A stretch of 13,689 nt of DNA from JACRJW01 sp964359095 (GTDB lineage: Bacteria; Patescibacteriota; Patescibacteriia; UBA9934; GWF2-40-263). Below, in pieces: positions 5,993 through 11,809 of the stretch (the first letter of the stretch is position 1; every line of letters starts with the position of its first letter). A program made the position numbers and the translations under genes. The notes under the pieces were generated by a model. It was not told where the DNA came from. It saw nothing but the letters and a program-made list of their open reading frames with translations, and ran no database searches. The stretch covers positions 1-13,689 of the forward strand of contig CAYHRJ010000027.1 of the NCBI GenBank assembly GCA_964359095.1, written 5' to 3'.

Positions 5993-7201
5993 TTACTGAA
6001 TTTCAATATAGATGTGATCTTTGAGTCTGGGAACGTGGGAGATCCAAAACGGGAAGAACTTTACCTCAACGGTGGTGGCCACGCCTTCACCTAGGAGGAG
6101 ATCTTGGACTTCAGCCTCTGTCATCCCCACAAACCGACCCACTTCCAAAGCCTGACTCGTCTGTGCGTTGATGGCCTGCGCAGAGAGACTCACGTGAACG
6201 TTTGCCTCTTTGATTTCTTCGTCGACGGCATCCAATTCAATTTCGATCCTGCTTGGATCAACAGAAACAAACGTCTGTCCCTGCCCAAGGCCTTCGTAAA
6301 GTTTTCGCAGAGCAATTGTTTCAAGCGTCGCACGGTCATAGAACACACCGACAACTTTGATCGTGAGAGCGACATCAAAACTCGCTGCCTCGCTCCCTGG
6401 TTCGATACTCACTGTCTGCTCTTGAACAACCGAAAGGTAGACTGCCTCCAAAGACCCATCAGCGACTTCAGTTGCGAGCATGGATTGTGCGTCATCCTCA
6501 ATATCCGCCTGAACCTGTCCGATTGCTTCGTCAATATCTTCTTGCGACACAATGGCGACTTGCGTCACACCACCAGTGAACGCTTCAAAACTTTCTGCGT
6601 ACACACTCGCCTGACGCGCTGCTGAGAGCCCCGGAATCGTAAACATCGTTGGAGTCATGTCGCCGCTTGCACCCGCTTCGTCTGCATAGACGTCGGCAAT
6701 CACACTTCCACCAGCGGGAACAGTCACTGTATTGTCTAGCCTAAAAAGTATTCCGTCTGGAGAAAGCAGACGTGTTGTCTCAACCAAGGCTTGATCAAAA
6801 GAAAGATTGTTATAAATCGTCACGCTCCCCGTTGCAATACCCTCAACGTTTTTCATCGAAGCTTCGTCAGGTTCCGGTGTAAACGTTTCTGTTTTCCCAA
6901 GTGTGCCGCTCACCACGCGCCCGCGGATGTCTGATGCCTCTGTTGACGTTTCCGTTACGTGAGCAACGAACTCTGTTGTAATCGATGTTTGCGTAGAGCT
7001 CACCTGGATGACTGCTTGAACGGTCGAGAGATACAACACAGCGATGAGCGCAACCGCGACCACAAACACAAACGTGAGCGCGATGCGACGATAAATCATG
7101 AGCGGCATAGCGCCTGGTTCATGAATATCGATTTCAACAGGCTTGGATTCTGACTTTTTTACAGAAACGCGTTTTTTGGTCGTGGTCTTCTTGGTGGGCA
7201 T
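5993..7201 (-). CDS. Membrane-anchored extracytoplasmic protein with baseplate-J-like stretch
   Basis: A 402-residue protein of unproven function. It has a Lys/Thr-rich basic N-terminus (residues 1-20), a single hydrophobic span at about 40-62 (IALTFVFVVAVALIAVLYL), and a large predicted outside region rich in Val, Thr, Ser and Glu that looks mostly beta. Residues 125-195 (TGSVTIYNN, ILFRLDNTVTVPAGGSVIAD, DEAGASGDM) resemble the strand-rich PAG...G..G pattern of baseplate-J-like proteins; this is similarity of pattern only. There is no phage or injection-system gene nearby. Residues around 368-378 (VGMTEAEVQDLL) recall a PASTA-like turn, weakly. The start at 7201 is supported by a near-consensus extended -10 box placed 11 nt upstream. 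A 14-bp hairpin follows the stop. Confidence 0.75.
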   Translation of the reverse strand: MPTKKTTTKKRVSVKKSESKPVEIDIHEPGAMPLMIYRRIALTFVFVVAVALIAVLYLSTVQAVIQVSSTQTSITTEFVAHVTETSTEASDIRGRVVSGTLGKTETFTPEPDEASMKNVEGIATGSVTIYNNLSFDQALVETTRLLSPDGILFRLDNTVTVPAGGSVIADVYADEAGASGDMTPTMFTIPGLSAARQASVYAESFEAFTGGVTQVAIVSQEDIDEAIGQVQADIEDDAQSMLATEVADGSLEAVYLSVVQEQTVSIEPGSEAASFDVALTIKVVGVFYDRATLETIALRKLYEGLGQGQTFVSVDPSRIEIELDAVDEEIKEANVHVSLSAQAINAQTSQALEVGRFVGMTEAEVQDLLLGEGVATTVEVKFFPFWISHVPRLKDHIYIEIQ

Positions 7202-7212
7202 AGGATGTAATG

Positions 7213-7221
7213 ATTATAGCA
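7213..7221 (-). promoter_or_regulatory. Extended -10 promoter giving a near-leaderless mRNA
   Basis: On the minus strand TGCTATAAT is a perfect extended -10 (TGnTATAAT). Only 11 nt separate it from the ATG at 7201, so the transcript should start about 4-6 nt before the start codon. No good -35 exists; that position falls within or beside the palindromic repeat at 7233-7302. Confidence 0.7.
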
Positions 7222-7232
7222 GAAAACTATCT

Positions 7233-7302
7233 GTCATTGCGAGGTCGCAGCGACCGAAGCAATCTCTTTGGGATTGCTTCGTCGAGGACTCCTCGCAATG
7301 AC
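7233..7302. repeat. Intergenic palindromic element made of two inverted half-units
   Basis: The outer arms GTCATTGCGAGG (7233-7244) and CCTCGCAATGAC (7291-7302) are perfect complements, as are the inner arms CGAAGCAATC (7255-7264) and GATTGCTTCG (7272-7281). Each half-unit reads GTCATTGCGAG, a variable centre, then CGAAGCAATC. Both variable centres are themselves small palindromes: GTCG-CAG-CGAC at 7244-7254 and CGAGG-ACT-CCTCG at 7283-7295. The element fills most of the 112-nt gap between the dnaE stop and the 402-aa gene. No U-run follows on either strand, so it is not a standard terminator, though it may protect the dnaE mRNA end. A single half-unit with the same arms lies inside miaB. Confidence 0.85.
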
Positions 7303-7313
7303 AAAAGGTGAGT

Positions 7314-10300
7314 TTACTCAACCGTGACGTTCTGTCTTCCCACCAGCTGTGCAATCGCGCTCACCAATGGTTCAGATATAGCAACGGAGTAGTCGGTTTC
7401 AATGCGCCGCATACGTCCACCAGACTCGACCATGAGACACACGGGCTTAGTCCCAGGCGTGGAAGTCAAAATCTCGCGAAGAGATGCGACCATTTCTTGA
7501 GTGGGTTTCCCTTGAAGAACGATGGAGAGTGTTCCTCGGTGGAGCATCTGTGGCTTCTCTTGCTCCTGTGCAAGTTCCCCTCTGAGTGAGGGCGCGATCC
7601 ATTGTCCGTCTTTGAGCATTCTTACCATGTCAGGAAGCGATTCTTCTTCCAACGGCAAAAAGCTGTTCGCCAAAATCTTTGTTTCTTCCCCTTCTCGGAC
7701 AGAGACTTTTCCCGACACAAGTACAATCGCATCTTGCGTGATAAGTGCTCTTGCATCTTGATAGACGCGTGGGAATACCACAATCTCGAGACTGCCGGTG
7801 GTATCTTCCAAACCAACAAAGGCCATGAGGTCTCCTTTTTTTGTGGTGATCTCTTTTACGGAAGTTACAATGCCACCCGCTCGTACAAACTTCTCCTCTG
7901 TGATGCCTGAGAGATCAGCACACGCAAGCACCTGGTCTTTGAGAGCTTCTTGAAACGGCTCAAACGGATGCGAAGAGACATACAGTCCGAGCAGTTCTTT
8001 TTCCCATGCCAGTTGCTCACGCATGGTGGCGTGAGGTGCATCGCGTAACACAAGTGTCTGAACGGATCCTTGCTCTGGAGCAGCAAACAGGCTCTGTTGA
8101 TTGGTCGCTTTCTCTTGAACAAGCTGTTTGTGGTGCAGCAAAATGCGATCCATGTTTTCGAGTAACTGTTTTCGTTCGCCGAACCGATCGAGCGCTCCAG
8201 CTTTCACGAGCGCCTCAAGTGACTTCTTGTTGAACGCACGATGTGAAATACGACCAACAAAATCACTCAAACTCTGAAACGGTCCATGCGCCTTGCGCTC
8301 AGCGATCATGCTCTCAACGACTTCAACTCCTAAATTTTTAATCACAAGCAAACCGAAACGAACCTGCGTATCACTGATGTACGTAAAATCTTTTCTCGAT
8401 TCGTTTAAATCTGGCGGCAACACTTCAATCCCTAACCGCGCGCACTCCTTGACTGCCTCGGCAATTTTTTCCAAGTCTCCTGATTCCGCAGTCATGAGCG
8501 CTGTCATGTACTCAGCAGGATAATTCGCCTTCATGTAGGCTGTCTGATACGCAACCATTCCATAACTCGCTGCGTGCGCCTTATTAAAACCATACGCCGC
8601 GAACGGCTCTATCAACTTCCACAATTCCTTTGCCTGACCCTTCTGGAGTCCATGCTCAACAAATCCATCTATCAATTTTACTTTTTGTTGCGCCATTTCT
8701 TCTGGAATTTTTTTACCCATTGCTTTGCGCAACTTGTCGGCTTCCAACCACGAATAGCCGGCCAGATGAATCGCCGTCAACATCACATCGTCCTGATAGA
8801 CAAGAAGCCCGTACGACTTCTGTAAAAACTCTTCCATGCGAGGATCCAAAAAGTGCACCAAGCTTTTATCATGCTTGCGTCGAATGTACTCGGGAATCGA
8901 CTCAATCGGTCCTGGGCGATACAAGGCGACCATGGCCATTATGTCTTCCACGCGCTCAGGCTTCAAATCCATGAGGTACTTGGTCATTCCCTCACCTCCC
9001 AGCTGAAACACGCCCATCGTATGACCCGCGGCAAGCAACTGAAATGTTTTTTCATCACCAACAGGGATCTCATCAAGCACAACCTCGACTCCCTTGATCG
9101 CCCGAACCAAAGAGACCGCGTCACCCAAAATCGACAAGTTACGAATTCCTAGAAAATCCATTTTGATGAGGCCTGCGGCTTCCACGGACTTCATTTCGTA
9201 CTGCGTGATGACTTTCCCTTCGCGTGTATCGATTTGCAGCGGTGTAAACGCGGTGAGAGTCTGCGGGGAGATGACCACACCGGCGGCATGGATGGACACG
9301 TGGCGCGCACAGCCCTCAATGCGGCGGGCTAAATCGATCATGCGGCGAACCTGAGAATCTGTATCGTATTTTTTTTTGAGATCAGGTGATTCACTCAGTG
9401 CTCGCTCGAGCGTCATGGGAAAACCCTGCGCACCCATGGGAACAAGTTTTGAAATGACATCGACCATCCCATACGCAAACCCAAGCGCTCGTCCGACATC
9501 TCGAATACTTCCACGCGCCATCATCGTTCCAAACGTACAAATCTGTGCAACCTTGTCATGCCCATACTTTTCGCGCACATAGTCGAGGACTTCGTCACGG
9601 CGGTTGTCTGCAAAGTCTGCATCGATATCGGGCGCGGAAGGTCGTTCCGGATTCAAGAAGCGTTCAAACGGCAGTTGATACAGCAATGGGTCGATGCTCG
9701 AAATCCCAATAGAAAATCCCACCAACGATCCAGCGACCGATCCCCGAGTGGTGGTCACGATTCCATGTTCGCTACTCCAGATAAGAAAATCAGACACGAT
9801 CAAAAAATACGGACAGAATCCTTTCGCATCGATGATCTCAAGTTCATACTCCAATCGCCATCTTTCTTGTGTCGTCAACTCTCGACCGCGTTTTTCTTGC
9901 AACTTTGCAAACGCGCGATCCGTGAGCACAGAGCGAAACGTCGTGCCCTCAGGAATCGTAAACTGCGGAAAATTCCATTTGCCTAACTTGAGCGTCACCT
10001 GACAGCGTTCGGCAATCAACGCGGTATTCTCGATCGCCTCAGGAACATCGGCGAAGCGCTGCTCCATGTATTCCCCGCTCACCATCGACGCGTCGAAATC
10101 AAACTGATTCAACCGTTCAAAATGTTCGAGTGTTTTTCCGCCCTTGATGCAGTTCAAAATTTTCCACGCTTCCACGTCCTGGGGTTTAAGGTAAAATGTA
10201 TTTTTGGTTGCGACGAGCGGAACGTTTAACCGTTTCCCAAGTTTGATCAGCTGCGTATTCATCGCCTCCTGCTCGGCAATTTCTGGACGATCCACGAGTT

Positions 10301-10820
10301 CGAGATAAAAATTTCCTTCACCAAACGTTTCCATGTACCAACGCACGGCTTGCTCGGCTTCTTGAGCTCGTCCAGCGCGCAAAAGCTCGTCGATCTCACC
10401 AAGATGTCCGCCAGATAAAACAACCAATCCAGACGCGTGTGCTTGTAACAATTCTTTATCGATCCTGGGCTTGTAGTAAAACCCTTCAAGAAAACCAGTT
10501 GAAGAAAGGGTCAGCAGATTTCTATAACCATCATTGTCCCGCGCCAGACACACAAGCCGATGAGGTTTAGCGTCAACATGAGCTCGCTTCAAATGCCGAC
10601 TCTCTTGCGCAACATAAAAATCAACCCCGAGGATTGGCTTCACGCCGATGTCTCGTGCTTTCTGATAAAACTCAATCGCTCCGTACAAAGCGCCGTTGTC
10701 AGTGAGCGCCACGGCCGTCTGACCAGCAGATTTCACATGCTTCAACAAATCCTTCACTTTTGGAAGAGCTTCAAGCAAGGAGTAATGAGAATGCGTGTGG
10801 AGATGGACGAAGCCAGACAT
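7314..10820 (-). CDS. dnaE: DNA polymerase III subunit alpha DnaE
   Basis: Replicative polymerase catalytic subunit, 1168 residues, normal for the family. Order: PHP domain (1 to about 280), polymerase core with TRGSVAGS (358-365) and the catalytic acidic motif PDIDADF (397-403), the third catalytic Asp in IKMDFLG (about 552-558), the YRPGP segment and the fingers region ending YGFNKAHAASYG, a helix-hairpin-helix region, an OB fold (VRAGGIVTSVKEI onward, about 990-1065) and a C-terminal domain of about 100 residues. The PHP metal site looks degraded: H6 and H8 are present, but the usual D, H, E, C, D and H positions read E17, N42, D67, G138, N207 and F209. Start at ATG 10820 (MSGFVHLHTHS) matches the family. 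An in-frame TTG at 10859 lies inside the preceding terminator. No Shine-Dalgarno. Confidence 0.97.
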   Translation of the reverse strand: MSGFVHLHTHSHYSLLEALPKVKDLLKHVKSAGQTAVALTDNGALYGAIEFYQKARDIGVKPILGVDFYVAQESRHLKRAHVDAKPHRLVCLARDNDGYRNLLTLSSTGFLEGFYYKPRIDKELLQAHASGLVVLSGGHLGEIDELLRAGRAQEAEQAVRWYMETFGEGNFYLELVDRPEIAEQEAMNTQLIKLGKRLNVPLVATKNTFYLKPQDVEAWKILNCIKGGKTLEHFERLNQFDFDASMVSGEYMEQRFADVPEAIENTALIAERCQVTLKLGKWNFPQFTIPEGTTFRSVLTDRAFAKLQEKRGRELTTQERWRLEYELEIIDAKGFCPYFLIVSDFLIWSSEHGIVTTTRGSVAGSLVGFSIGISSIDPLLYQLPFERFLNPERPSAPDIDADFADNRRDEVLDYVREKYGHDKVAQICTFGTMMARGSIRDVGRALGFAYGMVDVISKLVPMGAQGFPMTLERALSESPDLKKKYDTDSQVRRMIDLARRIEGCARHVSIHAAGVVISPQTLTAFTPLQIDTREGKVITQYEMKSVEAAGLIKMDFLGIRNLSILGDAVSLVRAIKGVEVVLDEIPVGDEKTFQLLAAGHTMGVFQLGGEGMTKYLMDLKPERVEDIMAMVALYRPGPIESIPEYIRRKHDKSLVHFLDPRMEEFLQKSYGLLVYQDDVMLTAIHLAGYSWLEADKLRKAMGKKIPEEMAQQKVKLIDGFVEHGLQKGQAKELWKLIEPFAAYGFNKAHAASYGMVAYQTAYMKANYPAEYMTALMTAESGDLEKIAEAVKECARLGIEVLPPDLNESRKDFTYISDTQVRFGLLVIKNLGVEVVESMIAERKAHGPFQSLSDFVGRISHRAFNKKSLEALVKAGALDRFGERKQLLENMDRILLHHKQLVQEKATNQQSLFAAPEQGSVQTLVLRDAPHATMREQLAWEKELLGLYVSSHPFEPFQEALKDQVLACADLSGITEEKFVRAGGIVTSVKEITTKKGDLMAFVGLEDTTGSLEIVVFPRVYQDARALITQDAIVLVSGKVSVREGEETKILANSFLPLEEESLPDMVRMLKDGQWIAPSLRGELAQEQEKPQMLHRGTLSIVLQGKPTQEMVASLREILTSTPGTKPVCLMVESGGRMRRIETDYSVAISEPLVSAIAQLVGRQNVTVE

Positions 10821-10830
10821 ATCGAGGATG

Positions 10831-10859
10831 AGCTTATCACTCACTGAGGTGAAATTCAA
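10831..10859 (-). promoter_or_regulatory. Putative dnaE promoter, leaderless arrangement
   Basis: TTGAAT (10854-10859), a 17-nt spacer and TAAGCT (10831-10836) preceded by TGA give an extended -10-like box 10 nt before the dnaE ATG at 10820. The -10 itself is weak (three of six). A promoter is expected here because a terminator lies directly upstream, and the spacing matches the two other predicted leaderless starts in the window. Confidence 0.4.
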
Positions 10860-10882
10860 AAACAGAGCCTCAGCTCTGTTTT
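10858..10882 (-). terminator. Rho-independent terminator after the small-gene cassette
   Basis: AACAGAGC (10861-10868) and GCTCTGTT (10873-10880) pair around a 4-nt loop, and the stem can extend by two A-T pairs. On the minus strand it ends in a run of five T. The hairpin starts at the TAA of the 102-aa gene and separates the pheT-side operon from dnaE. Confidence 0.8.
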
Positions 10883-11189
10883 ATGCCTCTTCTTTTTTCT
10901 TCTTCCCCTTCTTTGTATCCTTTTGCATCTTTTTATCGATCAAGTACTCCACCGCTTTCGTCCCTGTATGCATGATCGCTCCCAATGCCGTGGACGTGTG
11001 ATCAAACTTGCTTCGAATCCCATCGAGCGCGGCCTGGATTTTGGCAAGCGTCTCCTGCGCCAAACTCACTGTGTCGTTCACGCGCTTGAACATCGACGCC
11101 ATCTGCCAGATAAACCAAAAGATGACGACGCTCAGCCACAGCGCACAAAACGACAGAACGAGGTAAAGAATTTCAAGTGGGGTGAACAT
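10881..11189 (-). CDS. Hypothetical single-span membrane protein with coiled-coil tail
   Basis: Unrecognised 102-residue protein. A hydrophobic N-terminal helix (about residues 5-29, EILYLVLSFCALWLSVVIFW) is followed by an amphipathic, probably coiled-coil segment (FKRVNDTVSLAQETLAKIQAA, to about residue 85) and a very basic C-terminus (KKMQKDTKKGKKKKEEA). The layout is similar to DUF948-type proteins (one membrane helix plus a heptad-like helix), but this is architecture, not proven homology. It starts 3 nt after the TAG of the 72-residue gene upstream (TAG-TTT-ATG), with no Shine-Dalgarno, so translation is probably coupled. It is the last gene of the pheT-side cassette and ends at a terminator. 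Confidence 0.75.
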   Translation of the reverse strand: MFTPLEILYLVLSFCALWLSVVIFWFIWQMASMFKRVNDTVSLAQETLAKIQAALDGIRSKFDHTSTALGAIMHTGTKAVEYLIDKKMQKDTKKGKKKKEEA

Positions 11190-11192
11190 AAA

Positions 11193-11411
11193 CTACTTTG
11201 TATGAAAAATCATTATTTCGACTCCGATAGTCATAAACACAAAAATTGCTGCAACAACTACGGTGATGATGATATTACGGCTGTCACTTCGGTGATCTCG
11301 CATTTCTTGCTTTAGGACTGTCACCTCGTTTCCAAGTGACGCAAGCGACGTCTGCTCGACAGGTACCAAAGGTTGATTTTCCGCTTGATTCGTCTTGTTG
11401 TCCTCCACCAT
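11193..11411 (-). CDS. Hypothetical small tail-anchored-like membrane protein
   Basis: Unrecognised 72-residue protein with a polar N-terminus (MVEDNKTNQAENQPL), a short helical segment with heptad character (LASLGNEVTVLKQEMRDHRSD, about 26-46) and one C-terminal hydrophobic span (IIITVVVAAIFVFMTIGVEI, about 48-67) ending in a few residues. The topology suggests a C-terminally anchored protein with its head in the cytoplasm. The ATG at 11411 is preferred to the TTG at 11417, which directly abuts the previous stop. Junctions on both sides follow the same pattern of TAG, a few T/G bases, then ATG. With the next gene it could form a pair of single-span membrane proteins that assemble through their coiled coils; this is inference. 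Confidence 0.7.
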   Translation of the reverse strand: MVEDNKTNQAENQPLVPVEQTSLASLGNEVTVLKQEMRDHRSDSRNIIITVVVAAIFVFMTIGVEIMIFHTK

Positions 11412-11417
11412 AAACAA

Positions 11418-11636
11418 CTACTTATAAAAACCCTTAATAACCAGAGCATCATCTTTTTCCTCAACAGCCATGTCAAGATTTTTGTAGTTATGAAAATTCA
11501 TTCCCGCAAACTGAACTCCAGGTCCAAAACTTACTTGGGAACCAAACAAAACTCCGTTAACGCTTATCGTTTTCATTGGAGTTAGAGAACCGTCTGGATT
11601 CTCCCTAAAAATTTCCCAAAATCTTTTTCTTGCCAT
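11418..11636 (-). CDS. Hypothetical 72-residue protein, glycine-rich beta-like
   Basis: Unrecognised soluble protein. MARKRFWEIFRENPDGSLTP is followed by a Val/Gly/Phe-rich centre (ISVNGVLFGSQVSFGPGVQF) of short predicted strands, and ends MAVEEKDDALVIKGFYK. The central repeats of G-V-x-F-G look like turns of a small beta structure. The ATG at 11636 is chosen because it lies 2 nt after a TAA that ends the upstream small reading frame, and because the longer in-frame extension (to 11711) has poor protein character and runs out of frame across that small gene. It ends with TAG, 6 nt before the next ATG. No Shine-Dalgarno. Function unknown. Confidence 0.7.
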   Translation of the reverse strand: MARKRFWEIFRENPDGSLTPMKTISVNGVLFGSQVSFGPGVQFAGMNFHNYKNLDMAVEEKDDALVIKGFYK

Positions 11637-11638
11637 AG

Positions 11639-11800
11639 TTATTCTTTCTGGTTGTCTAGCTTGTCGAACTGCGTGACAGCCTTTTGTTTGATCTCTTGGA
11701 CGGACTTTCACATTGCAACCATCACGTCGACCTTCTGATCCGCGGTCATTCCTCGAAAAATTTCTGCCTGCTTATTCTCAGCATCACGTGGCGTCATCAT
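11639..11800 (-). pseudogene. Small gene interrupted by an in-frame TGA
   Basis: Between pheT and the 72-aa gene, one frame runs from ATG 11800 through 30 codons (MMTPRDAENKQAEIFRGM, ending DVMVAM) to a TGA at 11708-11710. It continues in the same frame for 22 more codons (KSVQEIKQKAVTQFDKLDNQ, then KE) to a TAA at 11639-11641. Both halves look like one helical, charged protein of about 53 residues. The start is 9 nt after the pheT stop and the TAA lies 2 nt before the next ATG, so the whole frame fits the tight operon spacing. TGA serves as a normal stop elsewhere in the window. The likeliest reading is a nonsense mutation (or sequence error) of one codon, leaving either a 30-residue protein or a dead gene. 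Confidence 0.55.
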
Positions 11801-11809
11801 AAAAAATCT

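Noticed and set aside
7233..7302. Terminator of dnaE
   Set aside because: The stem is strong but no U-run follows on the minus strand, and the arms recur inside miaB, so a repeat element is the better description.
10821..10859. TTG start of dnaE 13 codons upstream
   Set aside because: It sits in the terminator tail and the extra residues are not part of the DnaE family start; ATG 10820 gives the expected MSGFVHLHTHS.
11708..11710. Reassigned UGA (glycine code of Gracilibacteria/SR1) or selenocysteine
   Set aside because: miaB, thrS and the 152-aa gene all end in TGA and long genes contain no in-frame TGA; no convincing SECIS-like structure or selenoprotein family is seen.
11637..11711. N-terminal extension of the 72-aa gene to an upstream ATG (97 residues)
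   Set aside because: The extra 25 residues overlap, out of frame, a better small reading frame, and the ATG at 11636 fits the tight stop-start spacing of the cassette.
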